From Cryomorpha sp963836915 (GTDB taxonomy: Bacteria; Bacteroidota; Bacteroidia; Flavobacteriales_D; Cryomorphaceae), in NCBI GenBank assembly GCA_963836915.1, contig CAWILH010000002.1, forward strand, positions 2,542,001 to 2,606,000: a stretch of DNA of 64,000 bases, in the 5' to 3' direction. Within the stretch, counting starts at the first letter, position 1, and each line of letters begins with the position of its first letter. Shown here piece by piece: positions 1-9,319 of this stretch. The translations under genes were made by a program, and so were the position numbers. The notes under the pieces are model-generated. The model saw only the letters and a list, made by a program, of their open reading frames with translations. It was not told the origin of the DNA and made no database searches.

Positions 1-455
1 ATTTCGGGATAGGTCTTTGCGAAAAATTCAAGCTCCCAGCTCTTGCATATATTCATTGAAAAATCATCGCCCACCCTTCCCGTATCTTCTGTCATCAATT
101 CTGTCTCGGCGTGGATATAGATCGTCGCGCTGCTCGCATTGATCCATAATTTTGGTTTTCTGGCTGCCGCCAAAATTGCTTCATGCAGCACATGAGTCGG
201 CTCTATGCGCGATGATAAGATCTGCGCTTTGTTCTTTGCCGTGTATCTGCAATCTACCGATTTGCCGCTAAGGTTGAGCAATACATCGGCACCTTCTATG
301 ACTCTTATCCAATCGCCCAGTGTCTTTCCATCCCAACCTATTTCTTCCTGGCCGGGTTTTCGCGAAAGCACGGAGACCTGATGCCCACTGGCCTTAAAAT
401 ATTTCTTTAGTTCTGTTCCGAGGAAACCACTTCCCCCTGCGAGTAGGATGTTCAT
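1..455 (-). CDS. TIGR01777-family NAD-dependent epimerase, N-terminal part (runs off the left edge)
   Basis: The frame starts at ATG 455 and stays open to base 1, giving about 151 residues. Residues 7-13 read GGSGFLG, the glycine-rich nucleotide-binding loop of short-chain dehydrogenase-type epimerases, and the later segments LLNLSGKSVD and INASSATIY fit the TIGR01777 (YfcH/SDR39U1) family. The substrate of this family is not established. The ATG lies one base after the stop of the DCC gene, so the two are probably cotranscribed. The C-terminal half is outside the window. Confidence 0.85.
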   Translation of the reverse strand, partial: MNILLAGGSGFLGTELKKYFKASGHQVSVLSRKPGQEEIGWDGKTLGDWIRVIEGADVLLNLSGKSVDCRYTAKNKAQILSSRIEPTHVLHEAILAAARKPKLWINASSATIYIHAETELMTEDTGRVGDDFSMNICKSWELEFFAKTYPE

Positions 456-456
456 T

Positions 457-1281
457 TTAGTAAAATAATAAGATGTATAAAATCAAGATTACCATGCGGT
501 ATGCCACCCAACTGAGCGTGGCACCGATGGGCAGCCCCAAGGTTTTAGAACGCCCCAGATGCTCTTTGATCATGAGGGCCACTACGAGGGCAAAGGAGAT
601 CATCAGATAGACCGGGCTTAGGCCGAGCATAGAAAAAATCAATAGTGCAGGAAGGAGTAAAAGTCCGCCCAATAAAGAGACGGTCGACATGTTACCAAGG
701 TAATCCATGGATCTGACCTTGTGAAATACCATCACGTAAAGGCCCTGCCAAAGGATCTGTCCGAAGCACATGGCATATTCAAAATAGGGAGAGGTTCCTG
801 TACCGAAATACGCTGCAATGGGGCTGGCGATTTTCGAAAGTACCCAGCCTGTAAAAACTGCGCTGAGCAGTATATACAGCCACCGGTACGCTGCATGGTA
901 GGCCGGCGTGCAATCTACAGAATACCCAGTTTCAGATGCGGGAGCTATCACCTTTCGGTTAAAAGAAATAAAGCGATAGAATTTATGAAGGATGAAAAAG
1001 ACCGGTACAAAACGCATCAACTTGCCCAATAATGGTCTGTTTTGACTTAAGATACTTATGAAAGCGTCGATCCCATATAGCGTGGTGGCTGATTGAAGAT
1101 CGTGAAAGGCGATCTCGGATTTGGCTCTCTCCAGGTCAATTTTCCCGACCCACTCGCCCGCTACCTTTTGATAAGGGGCAATGGCATTGGCTTCTATCAA
1201 GCCAAATTTCACAAAGCCGTTTCCATAGATCCTGCACATGGGACAATCTGCATCGATGAGTAATTTTTTATTGCTTAACAT
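457..1281 (-). CDS. DCC-family (DUF393) thiol-disulfide oxidoreductase-like membrane protein
   Basis: A 274-residue protein whose N-terminus carries the DCC signature DADCPMC, with a CxxC pair at residues 13-16, typical of the DUF393 family (predicted thiol-disulfide oxidoreductase). The C-terminal half contains several hydrophobic segments, so it is membrane anchored, with the DCC domain probably cytoplasmic. It lies between a GbsR-type regulator 43 bases upstream and the epimerase one base downstream, forming a three-gene unit. I recall similar clusters near photolyase or carotenoid genes in Bacteroidota, but nothing here shows that role. The function stays general redox. Confidence 0.8.
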   Translation of the reverse strand: MLSNKKLLIDADCPMCRIYGNGFVKFGLIEANAIAPYQKVAGEWVGKIDLERAKSEIAFHDLQSATTLYGIDAFISILSQNRPLLGKLMRFVPVFFILHKFYRFISFNRKVIAPASETGYSVDCTPAYHAAYRWLYILLSAVFTGWVLSKIASPIAAYFGTGTSPYFEYAMCFGQILWQGLYVMVFHKVRSMDYLGNMSTVSLLGGLLLLPALLIFSMLGLSPVYLMISFALVVALMIKEHLGRSKTLGLPIGATLSWVAYRMVILILYILLFY

Positions 1282-1324
1282 AATAGAATATTTAGATATT
1301 ATTGAAAGTTTACGACGAAAAAAA

Positions 1325-1831
1325 TCAGGATAGTATTTTCATCATTTTCTTGAGGAAGATATTATCGTTCATCTTCACCATCAACTCACTCAGCTTATCG
1401 ATTTGCTGTACAAATTCTTCAAGGTCTTTCACCATTTTCTGAAAGTGCTTTACATCATTCTTTTCCCCTACCAGGGCAGCCGCCTTATACTTGGCCAGAA
1501 AATCTTGGATAGGTTGAAGCTCTCTTTTCTTGCGCTCGTTTACGATGTTTCGCGCTATGGCGTAGATGTCGTGATTGGCTATGAAAAACTCTTTTCGTTC
1601 GCCGATGATATTCTGCTTGGTTACAAGCTTCCAGTTCGAAAGTTCCCGAAGGTTAATGTTCACATTGCCACGTGATAATTGGATGCGCTCCATGATCTCT
1701 TCGGCGCTCAGCTCATCCTTGGTAGATAGCAGCAATGCATGTATCTGCGCCATACTTTTAGGGATGCCCCATGCAGAGCCAAGCGCTCCCCAAGTTTGAA
1801 CAAAATCCATACGTGCATCTTCTATTTTCAT
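1325..1831 (-). CDS. GbsR/MarR-family winged-helix transcriptional regulator
   Basis: A 168-residue protein with a winged-helix domain in the first 100 residues (the stretch LSAEEIMERIQLSRGNVNI is the helix-turn-helix) and a C-terminal helical region rich in charged residues, probably for dimerisation. GbsR-type regulators are repressors of the MarR superfamily. It is the first gene of the unit with the DCC protein and the epimerase. A perfect 22-bp palindrome and a Bacteroidota promoter lie directly upstream, so autoregulation is likely. The start is supported by a promoter only four bases upstream, which leaves almost no leader. Confidence 0.85.
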   Translation of the reverse strand: MKIEDARMDFVQTWGALGSAWGIPKSMAQIHALLLSTKDELSAEEIMERIQLSRGNVNINLRELSNWKLVTKQNIIGERKEFFIANHDIYAIARNIVNERKKRELQPIQDFLAKYKAAALVGEKNDVKHFQKMVKDLEEFVQQIDKLSELMVKMNDNIFLKKMMKILS

Positions 1832-1835
1832 AGTT

Positions 1836-1878
1836 CAAAGATACTATATTTTCTGAACTTTCAAAATATTTTGAAAGT
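1836..1878 (-). promoter_or_regulatory. Promoter with overlapping 22-bp palindromic operator for the GbsR unit
   Basis: On the minus strand the -7 box TATCTTTG (1843-1836) is preceded by an 18-base spacer and TTTG (1865-1862), the Bacteroidota promoter pattern. A perfect palindrome spans 1857-1878 (core TTTCAAAATATTTTGAAA) and overlaps the -33 element, as expected for a repressor site. The -7 box ends four bases before the ATG at 1831, so the transcript would begin at or next to the start codon. Confidence 0.7.
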
Positions 1879-1928
1879 ATATATTTCATTATTGAGAAAT
1901 TCAAGCGTAAAGCCACAGTGGCTTGCCC

Positions 1929-2564
1929 CTAGCGACTTTCTACGCGTGACCCTTCCCCAACTAGCGCAATAAGCTCGGCCACACCAGCTTCATAGCTCTC
2001 ATTATTATCGATGATCAGGTCGCAATTTTCCCGATAAGGAAGCAGATATACTTCATAGCACGGCCGCACGTGATGCTCCCAGCGGTAGCGAACATCAGAT
2101 TCGGGATAGCCGCGCTCGCGCAAATCGCGCTTGATCCTTCGATCCAGCATTGTATCATCTTCTGCATCAATATATACCTTGATGTCAAAATGGCGCGCCA
2201 ATGTTTCAAAATAGTATATAAAAAGGCCTTCGATAATGATGATTGGAGCGGGCTCAATATGGATATCCTGCACTGGCGCAGCGGCATTATTAAAGCCGTA
2301 CTCCTTACGTGAAATAGCTCTGCCTGATACCAGCTCGGCAAGATCTTCTTCGAGATTTTGGATGTCGATGGCCGTGGGAAGGTCAAAATTGATCTCTCCT
2401 TTTTCGTCTGCAAGCTGGGCATCTCTGGGGAAATAATAATTATCCTGCGAGATGACGGCGACCTTTTGATTGGGCAATTTTGACACGAGTGCTTTCAGGA
2501 TAGACGTTTTGCCAGAGCCACTGCCACCGGCCATACCAATAATAAATGTTTCTGCCAACTCCAT
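1929..2564 (-). CDS. udk: Uridine kinase
   Basis: A 211-residue P-loop kinase of the usual length for bacterial uridine kinase, which phosphorylates uridine and cytidine with ATP or GTP in pyrimidine salvage. The Walker A motif GGSGSGKT is at residues 13-20, followed by the DNYYFPRD segment typical of the family, and later by IIIEGLFIYY (Walker B region) and a lid-like arginine-rich segment. It follows hemD on the same strand after about 165 bases, so it may be a separate unit. No obvious promoter was found. Confidence 0.9.
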   Translation of the reverse strand: MELAETFIIGMAGGSGSGKTSILKALVSKLPNQKVAVISQDNYYFPRDAQLADEKGEINFDLPTAIDIQNLEEDLAELVSGRAISRKEYGFNNAAAPVQDIHIEPAPIIIIEGLFIYYFETLARHFDIKVYIDAEDDTMLDRRIKRDLRERGYPESDVRYRWEHHVRPCYEVYLLPYRENCDLIIDNNESYEAGVAELIALVGEGSRVESR

Positions 2565-2730
2565 TTCGTTCTATCGGTAAAATTAAGAAACCATCGAATA
2601 ATTGGAAACTACGAAAGTGCCCATTTATACTCCGTTCACAGCAGAGATAGAAGAGCACAGCCTTATTAAAATTGAACGCTCAAACGCCTAAAACTTGTAG
2701 AGTAATCTCTTTTAGTTAAGAAAACCCCGC

Positions 2731-3402
2731 TTAATCCCAGTCCCCCAAAACACATTCCCACACCCCTTTCTCGCTTGGTTCCGCAGCGGCGCGTAGGTCA
2801 TAATAGCCCAGCTCTTCCAGCTTTTCGGCGGTGCTTCGACCTAGGGCGATAAGCTTTTGATCAGCGGCTTTGTCATTTGCCGAAAGGTAGGCCACAGCGT
2901 TGCTCGGCGATGTAAAAATCAGGAACTCAGCTTTCGTTTTTGGAAAAGTAGGCTGCGGCTCATTCACATAAAACGGCCATTCAATCAGTTGCGACTCGGC
3001 TATGACCCCGTCCAATCTATTCAGGCCCTTATCACTTGAAGCAGAGATCACGATCTCTCCCGGGGCGAGCCTTTCGGCAAATTCTTTCACCGCAATGGCA
3101 GGGTCCTTGGAGCCTGGAATGAAATCGGCGGTGAAGCCTAAACCCATCAAGCGAGCGGCCGTGCCTTGGCCTACCACAGCAATCTTTAGCGATCCCAGAT
3201 CAAAGGCTCGGCAAAACAAGTCGATTCCCGAAGGGGAAAAAAAGAAAATCCAGTCGGCGGCGGGCAGTACCAAATTCTCTTTTAGCGTAAGCTTTATGCA
3301 CGAGCGGCTATCTAGCTCAATACGACCTTGCTTGATGAGTGATGCGAAAAAATGCCCCGGTTCGTCTCGGCTCAGAAAAAGACTTAAACGAGTGCTTTTT
3401 TT
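2731..3402 (-). CDS. hemD: Uroporphyrinogen-III synthase without a canonical start codon
   Basis: The frame is open from 3402 to the stop at 2731, about 223 codons, and encodes uroporphyrinogen-III synthase, which cyclises hydroxymethylbilane. The family's first strand is visible as LFLSRDEPG right after the hemC overlap, and FFSPSG and VVGQGTA follow. There is no ATG or GTG upstream; the first TTG, at 3273, would delete about 43 residues including that strand. An in-frame TAA at 3405-3403 closes the frame inside a run of nine A's shared with hemC. Translation therefore needs a -1 slip from hemC, a non-standard start, or a tenth A that would fuse HemC and HemD. Confidence 0.8.
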   Translation of the reverse strand, partial: KKSTRLSLFLSRDEPGHFFASLIKQGRIELDSRSCIKLTLKENLVLPAADWIFFFSPSGIDLFCRAFDLGSLKIAVVGQGTAARLMGLGFTADFIPGSKDPAIAVKEFAERLAPGEIVISASSDKGLNRLDGVIAESQLIEWPFYVNEPQPTFPKTKAEFLIFTSPSNAVAYLSANDKAADQKLIALGRSTAEKLEELGYYDLRAAAEPSEKGVWECVLGDWD

Positions 3403-4292
3403 TTAAGGCCTTCTACGGCTTTTTCGGCAAGACCTTCGGTATGTGGTGCCCGCAAAAGAACGCTGGCAGGTGCTTCGCCAAATTTTGCAGCCATGATAGC
3501 CCGCAGCTCAACGCCATCGGCATATCGGGTGCAATAGGCACCCAATGGTAGCTGGCAACCTCCGTGAAATAGGTTCAAAACACGTCGTTCCACACCAACC
3601 AATTCGGCCACTTCGGAATTGTGGATATGTGAAAGCACTCCAGCCAAGGCTTCATCGCTCTGGCGTATTTGACATGCCAAAACGCCCTGCGCAGGGGCGG
3701 GAATAAATTCTTTTGGATCGAACTGAAATTTATCGAGATCGCTTATGTCAAGTTCCAATCGGTCGAGCCCTGCCTGCGCCAATACGATGGCATCAAACTG
3801 ACCTTCGCGCAATTTATTGATACGGGTGGGTACATTGCCACGAATATCATCTATCTCAAGATCAGGGCGGTGAAGGATGAGCTGCATCTTTCTTCGGGCG
3901 CTACTGGTACCTACCTTTATCCCATGCTTCAGATGCCACTTCTCAGCGCTGTCTGAATAGCCCCTTCGTATCAAGAGCAAGTCGGCGGGATTGGCGCGAT
4001 GCGATAGGGCAGCTATGCTCAGATCATCTGGCTGGTCGGTCTCAAGATCTTTGTAAGAATGTACGGCTAGGTCGACTTGATTGGCACGTAGGGCAGTCTC
4101 GAGCTCCTTGGTGAAAAAGCCCTTCCCTTCCATCTTTTCAAAACTCAGGTGCTGAATGATGTCCCCCTGCGTTTTTATGATTTCAATGCGCGTACTCTGC
4201 CCGAGTGCTTCCAGCTGCCCTTTGATAAAATAAGCCTGCCAAAGTGCTAGGTCGCTTCCGCGCGAACCGATGACTATCGTTCTTCCCGTCAA
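3384..4292 (-). CDS. hemC: Hydroxymethylbilane synthase (porphobilinogen deaminase)
   Basis: A 302-residue protein that polymerises four porphobilinogens into hydroxymethylbilane in haem biosynthesis. The N-terminus reads IGSRGSDLALWQA, the family signature, and the dipyrromethane cofactor cysteine is in HGGCQLPLGAY near residue 246. The start is a TTG, one base after the hemA stop, which suggests coupling to hemA translation. The last codons lie on a run of nine A's (minus strand of 3396-3404) before the TAA at 3386-3384, and the hemD frame begins in the same run. Length matches stand-alone HemC. Confidence 0.93.
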   Translation of the reverse strand: MTGRTIVIGSRGSDLALWQAYFIKGQLEALGQSTRIEIIKTQGDIIQHLSFEKMEGKGFFTKELETALRANQVDLAVHSYKDLETDQPDDLSIAALSHRANPADLLLIRRGYSDSAEKWHLKHGIKVGTSSARRKMQLILHRPDLEIDDIRGNVPTRINKLREGQFDAIVLAQAGLDRLELDISDLDKFQFDPKEFIPAPAQGVLACQIRQSDEALAGVLSHIHNSEVAELVGVERRVLNLFHGGCQLPLGAYCTRYADGVELRAIMAAKFGEAPASVLLRAPHTEGLAEKAVEGLKKKALV

Positions 4293-4293
4293 A

Positions 4294-5532
4294 TCAAGAT
4301 TTTTTCATCACTTCCTTGGCCATTTTCATGGGCACAGAAATATATTTTTTCTCCATATAGGCAATCACCTTGTCCAGTACTTCCCGCGACTCAGAATTCA
4401 TCGCAGCCAGCTCTTTGGCGTATATCGTACCCAAGGCCATGTCTTTGATCTCCTTCACCTTTCGGGGAATCTCACGCATGGCCAACTCGATCTCGCGCTC
4501 CTTATATAAATCGTGGAACTCCATCAATTTTGCATCTATGATGGCTTCGCATTTCTCTATTTCTTTGCTTCGCTCGGCCAAGTTACGATCGGCGATTTGC
4601 TTCAGCTCTTCGATGTTCACATAAGTAAGTCGCTCGCCCTGGGTATGGTATACTTCTGGCGATACGTCGGCGGGGATGGCCAAGTCAATGATCACTTTTC
4701 GTTTCGATTTGTCCTTGCGAAGGCTATCGTAAATGGCGGGCGTGATAATAGACTCACTTGCAGAAGTGCAGGTAATCATCACATCAAAACCTTTATTGTA
4801 TTCTGGCAATTTGCTGAGGGGAAGTGCTTTGGCCTTCACGTCGGCAGCAAGCTCTTCTGCCCTGGCGAATGATCTATTGAAGATGGTAATATTCTCGTAA
4901 CCGTGTTTGGCCAAAAATTTGGCCATGGCTCGATTGGTTTTGCCGGCGCCGATCATTAGGATCCTACTGTTGGCAGGCATATTCATATCCCGCAATTTGC
5001 GGAAACCAAGCGAAACAACCGAAACGGGCTTTTTAAAAATAGCCGTTTCTGTAAATACTTGCTTGGCCGTCTCGATAGTCTTGCGGATCACTATGCGAAT
5101 GAGCTCACCCGTGATGCCGATCTCATGGCAATCTTCGTATGCTTTTCGAACCTGCGTGATAATCTCCCGCTCGCCGATAACCATAGAATCTAGCGAAGAA
5201 CTCACTTTAAACAAGTGTTTTACGGCATCTTCCGCTCGGAAAACTTCACAATTGGCTTCTGCCAGATCAGCTTCTTCGGCGGTAAGCTCCACGTCCATGG
5301 CCGAGATCAGATCGGCGGCCATCAATGTGTCCGAATTTTTTACGGTGATCACTTCTACCCGATTGCAGGTCGAGATATACATCAGCTCCTTCAGCTTAAG
5401 CTTGACTTTGAGACTTTTGAGATGCTCTGGAAGGCTGTCGGGAGCTACATGAAATTTGCCCACAAGCGCCAAGGGTAGCGTCTTATGTGTGAATGCAAAA
5501 ATCTTAAAATTGCGCAGCGATCCTGAAATCAT
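4294..5532 (-). CDS. hemA: Glutamyl-tRNA reductase
   Basis: Reduces glutamyl-tRNA to glutamate-1-semialdehyde, the first committed step of the C5 haem pathway. From the ATG at 5532 the protein has 412 residues; the catalytic cysteine is in STCNRVE near residue 56, the dinucleotide-binding motif is MIGAGKTNRAMA, and the C-terminal helical dimerisation region follows. The frame extends four codons upstream to a TTG, but the ATG is the better start. It is the first gene of hemA-hemC-hemD, with a one-base gap to hemC. Confidence 0.94.
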   Translation of the reverse strand: MISGSLRNFKIFAFTHKTLPLALVGKFHVAPDSLPEHLKSLKVKLKLKELMYISTCNRVEVITVKNSDTLMAADLISAMDVELTAEEADLAEANCEVFRAEDAVKHLFKVSSSLDSMVIGEREIITQVRKAYEDCHEIGITGELIRIVIRKTIETAKQVFTETAIFKKPVSVVSLGFRKLRDMNMPANSRILMIGAGKTNRAMAKFLAKHGYENITIFNRSFARAEELAADVKAKALPLSKLPEYNKGFDVMITCTSASESIITPAIYDSLRKDKSKRKVIIDLAIPADVSPEVYHTQGERLTYVNIEELKQIADRNLAERSKEIEKCEAIIDAKLMEFHDLYKEREIELAMREIPRKVKEIKDMALGTIYAKELAAMNSESREVLDKVIAYMEKKYISVPMKMAKEVMKKS

Positions 5533-5861
5533 AAACGGGTACAAAGGTCGATACGGACTGCTCTAAGTCTGTCATGGTATTGTCAGACGCAGCCAGCTCA
5601 GTTAATTTAGAATGTTTTTAAATAAGACGCTCCTATTATAGCGAAAGACCCTAGGCTTTAGCCGCAAGCATTTAGCTCCAAGCCCCAAGCTCCGGCAGGG
5701 ATTTTCAGATCGGCTCTACCCTATTGATTAAAATTCAGTACTCCACTTAAAGTGAAAAAAAAGCCATCCAAGATTATCCTAAGACATCTCGAATGGCTCA
5801 TTTCCATTGTGCAAGAATCTACGCTTTCAGCTAAGGGCTTGAAGCTAAAAAATCCAGCGCT
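5533..5861. other. Intergenic region between nrdA and hemA
   Basis: About 330 bases with no convincing gene. It holds the 3' side of nrdA and the upstream region of hemA, where a weak -7 box (GACCTTTG on the minus strand, near 5545) lies just ahead of the hemA ATG. Short AAGCTT-rich motifs occur but form no clear terminator. Confidence 0.4.
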
Positions 5862-8231
5862 CTACGACCCGCACATCTCGCAATCGGGCCCATTTTCTAT
5901 GGAGCAGGCTTGCGCGGCGGCGAGTTCGGCTTCGGTCTGTACGGCGGCTTCTTGAGGAGCGGCTACCGTTGCTTTGTCTATCGTAAACTTGATGGCTTCT
6001 ACCGCAGCCTTGGTGCGCAGGTAGTACATTCCAGTTTTTAGACCTTTCTTCCATCCATAGAAATGCATCGAAGTAAGCTTCGCAAAATTGGCATTTTCCA
6101 TAAAGATATTGAGCGACTGTGATTGACATATAAATGCCCCACGATCGGCTGCCATGTCAAGAATGGTCTTTTGGCTTATCTCCCAAGCTGTTTTATAAAG
6201 TGCCTTCAGATTTTCTGGGATCTCTGGTATATTCTGCACCGATCCGTTGGCAGCCATCAACTTCTGGCGTAGCTCATCATTCCATATACCGAGCTTAACC
6301 AAGTCGCGAAGCAAGTGCTTGTTTACCACTACAAACTCTCCCGATAGCACGCGGCGGGTATAAATATTTGCCGTGTAAGGCTCAAAACACTCATTATTGC
6401 CCAAAATCTGAGCGGTACTCGCAGTGGGCATTGGCGCCAACAGAAGGGAATTTCGCACTCCGTACTTTTTGATCTCTTCGCGCAATACGTCCCACTCCCA
6501 ACGGCTCGATGGCGATACATCCCACATATCAAACTGGAGGATACCCTTACTGATCGGCGATCCTTCGTAGGTCTGATAAGCTCCATCTACCTTGGCAAGA
6601 TCTTTACTTGCCGTAAGGCCTGCATAATAAATGGTTTCAAAAATCTCGCTATTCAATTTACGAGCGTCGTCACTCTCAAATGGGTAGCGCAACAAGACGA
6701 ACGCATCGGCCAAGCCCTGCACGCCGATACCAATGGGGCGGTGGCGCATATTGCTGTTTCGCGCTTCGGGGGTAGGGTAGTAATTGGCATCAATGACGGC
6801 ATTGAGATTCATCGTGACCTTATAGGCAATATCAAAGAGCTTATCGTGATCGAACTTCCCGTCCTTTACAAATTTTGGAAGGGCGATGGAAGCCAGATTA
6901 CATACCGCAGTCTCGTCAGGTGCTGTGTACTCAATGATCTCTGTGCAGAGATTGGATGACTTGATGGTACCGAGGTTCTTCTGGTTCGACTTCAGATTGG
7001 CAGCATCCTTATAAAGCATATAAGGTGTCCCGGTCTCTATCTGCGACTCCATGATCTTGAACCAAAGTTCCTGTGCTTTGATGGTTTTTCTGCCTTTCTT
7101 CTCTTTTTCATACTTCAGGTAAAGCTTCTCGAACTCTTCTCCATGGCAATCGCTCAGGCCAGGACATTCATTAGGGCACATCAGAGTCCACTCGCCATTG
7201 TCTTCGACACGCTTCATGAAAAGATCGGGGATCCATAGGGCGTAGAATAGATCACGGGCGCGCATCTCTTCCTTACCATGGTTTTTGCGCATTTCCAAAA
7301 AGTCGAATACATCGGCATGCCAAGGCTCCATATAGATGGCAAAAGAACCTTTGCGCTTGCCCCCACCCTGATCTACGTAGCGGGCAGTATCGTTAAAAAC
7401 GCGGAGCATAGGAACGATACCATTTGAAGTTCCATTGGTGCCGCGTATATATGAGCCCTTTGCACGGATATCGTGAATAGACAAACCAATACCACCGGCA
7501 CTTTGCGAGATCTGAGCGGTCTGCTTTAGCGTGTCGTATATTCCGCTTATGCTATCTTCTTTCATGGTGAGCAAGAAGCAAGATGACATCTGCGGCTTTG
7601 GGGTACCCGAGTTGAAAAGCGTGGGCGTGGCATGGGTAAACCAGCCTTCGCTCATTTTATTATAGGTATCGATGGCCGCTTCAATATCCGTCTTGTGAAT
7701 ACCGATGGATACGCGCATCAACATATGTTGCGGACGCTCGGCGATCTCTCCATCGATCTTCAGAAGGTAAGAACGCTCCAAGGTTTTAAACCCAAAAAAG
7801 TCGTAGCTAAAATCGCGGTCGTAGATGATCGAAGAGTCGATATGATCTGCATGCTCTTGGATGATACCGTATACTTCGTCTGATAAGAGCGCTGCCGACT
7901 CGCCTGTATTGGGATCGATATAGTCGTAGAGGATCTTCATCGTTTCCGAAAATGACTTCTCCGTATTCTTATGCAGGTTGCTTACCGCAATGCGGCTAGC
8001 AAGCGATGCATAATCGGGGTGCTTTACCGTGTGGGTGGCTGCTACTTCGGCGGCCAGGTTATCAAGTGCCGAAGTGGTTACGCCTTCATAGATCCCATTT
8101 ATTACCTTTTTGGCAATTTCGATCGGGTCTACGGCGGGGTTTAGCCCGTAGCACAATTTCTTGATCCGTGCGGTGATCTTGTCAAACTTTACCGCTTCCT
8201 TGCGGCCATCTCGCTTTAATACGTACGACAT
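5862..8231 (-). CDS. nrdA: Class I ribonucleoside-diphosphate reductase, alpha subunit
   Basis: The large subunit of class I ribonucleotide reductase, 789 residues, makes deoxyribonucleotides for DNA synthesis with NrdB. The N-terminal ATP-cone is recognisable (VLKRDGRKEAVKFDKITARI), as are the catalytic core segments SGGIGLSIHDIRAKG and SSNLCTEI, and the shuttle cysteine pair in the C-terminal tail (CEMCGS). It is the second gene of nrdB-nrdA, 50 bases after nrdB. The ATP-cone implies allosteric activity control by ATP/dATP. No truncation is visible. Confidence 0.96.
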   Translation of the reverse strand: MSYVLKRDGRKEAVKFDKITARIKKLCYGLNPAVDPIEIAKKVINGIYEGVTTSALDNLAAEVAATHTVKHPDYASLASRIAVSNLHKNTEKSFSETMKILYDYIDPNTGESAALLSDEVYGIIQEHADHIDSSIIYDRDFSYDFFGFKTLERSYLLKIDGEIAERPQHMLMRVSIGIHKTDIEAAIDTYNKMSEGWFTHATPTLFNSGTPKPQMSSCFLLTMKEDSISGIYDTLKQTAQISQSAGGIGLSIHDIRAKGSYIRGTNGTSNGIVPMLRVFNDTARYVDQGGGKRKGSFAIYMEPWHADVFDFLEMRKNHGKEEMRARDLFYALWIPDLFMKRVEDNGEWTLMCPNECPGLSDCHGEEFEKLYLKYEKEKKGRKTIKAQELWFKIMESQIETGTPYMLYKDAANLKSNQKNLGTIKSSNLCTEIIEYTAPDETAVCNLASIALPKFVKDGKFDHDKLFDIAYKVTMNLNAVIDANYYPTPEARNSNMRHRPIGIGVQGLADAFVLLRYPFESDDARKLNSEIFETIYYAGLTASKDLAKVDGAYQTYEGSPISKGILQFDMWDVSPSSRWEWDVLREEIKKYGVRNSLLLAPMPTASTAQILGNNECFEPYTANIYTRRVLSGEFVVVNKHLLRDLVKLGIWNDELRQKLMAANGSVQNIPEIPENLKALYKTAWEISQKTILDMAADRGAFICQSQSLNIFMENANFAKLTSMHFYGWKKGLKTGMYYLRTKAAVEAIKFTIDKATVAAPQEAAVQTEAELAAAQACSIENGPDCEMCGS

Positions 8232-8281
8232 ATATTTTTATAATAAGGGATTAAAAGGTGGATTCTTGTGAATGGGATTTC

Positions 8282-9319
8282 TTAGAAGTCGGCATCCATG
8301 GTGAAGCTCTTATCTTCTGAAGAAGAGTTGCCCACACCGGCTTTTTGATAGTCGGCCACTTTCACTTCAAAGAAATTTGACTTCCCGGCCAGTCCGATCA
8401 TTTCCATAAAATCGAATGGATTGGTAGCATTGTATACTTTCTCATTTCCTAGTTCGATCAAAAGGCGGTCGGCCACAAACTCGATGTACTGCTGCATTAG
8501 CTCGGCGTTCATACCGATCAGTTTTACAGGTAGCGAGTCGGTCACAAATTCTTTTTCGATCTCTACGGCGTCGGTGATGATTTTCTCCACTTTTTCCTTG
8601 GAAAGCTTATTTACCAGGTGCTCATTATAAAGCAGGCAGGCGAAGTCGCAGTGAAGCCCTTCATCGCGTGAGATGAGCTGGTTGGAGAAGCTCAGGCCTG
8701 GCATCAGGCCGCGCTTCTTAAGCCAAAATATGGAGCAAAAAGAGCCCGAGAAGAAGATACCTTCTACTGCCGCAAATGCTATTAAGCGCTCGGCATACGA
8801 GCCATTCTCGATCCAGTCAAGCGCCCAGTCGGCCTTCTTCTTCACGCAATCCATGGTATCGATGGCGTTAAAAAGATAGTCCTTCTCTTTGGTGTCTTTG
8901 ATATAGGTATCTATGAGCAGGGAGTAGGTTTCAGAATGGATATTTTCCATCATGATCTGAAAACCGTAGAAGAATTTGGCTTCAGTGTACTGCACTTCGG
9001 CGAGGAAGTTTTCTGCGAGGTTTTCATTTACGATTCCGTCGCTTGCCGCAAAAAAGGCGAGAACGTGCTTTATAAAGTAGCGTTCATCATCATTCAACTT
9101 TTGGTCCCAGTGGATAAGATCTGGCTCAAGGTCGATTTCTTCGGCCGTCCAAAAAGAAGCTTCCGCATGTTTATAAAACTTCCATATATCATTGTGCTGT
9201 ATAGGGAAAAGCACAAATCTATTGTTGTTTTCCTTCAAAATCGGCTCCATCAAATCGGTGTTTTCTGGTAGCACTTCTTTTAAGTCCATTTCGGAATTTT
9301 TGGGGGTCACTTCTGCCAT
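8282..9319 (-). CDS. nrdB: Class I ribonucleoside-diphosphate reductase, beta subunit
   Basis: The small, radical-generating subunit, 345 residues. Ferritin-like metal-binding segments are visible: the EAKFFYGFQ helix, the ENIHSETY segment carrying metal ligands and the nearby tyrosine, and the EGLHCDFACLLY helix. It starts the nrdB-nrdA operon, the gene order common in Bacteroidota. The upstream region (9320-9420) is AT-rich; a sequence resembling half of an NrdR box is present but not convincing, so regulation is left open. Confidence 0.95.
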   Translation of the reverse strand: MAEVTPKNSEMDLKEVLPENTDLMEPILKENNNRFVLFPIQHNDIWKFYKHAEASFWTAEEIDLEPDLIHWDQKLNDDERYFIKHVLAFFAASDGIVNENLAENFLAEVQYTEAKFFYGFQIMMENIHSETYSLLIDTYIKDTKEKDYLFNAIDTMDCVKKKADWALDWIENGSYAERLIAFAAVEGIFFSGSFCSIFWLKKRGLMPGLSFSNQLISRDEGLHCDFACLLYNEHLVNKLSKEKVEKIITDAVEIEKEFVTDSLPVKLIGMNAELMQQYIEFVADRLLIELGNEKVYNATNPFDFMEMIGLAGKSNFFEVKVADYQKAGVGNSSSEDKSFTMDADF

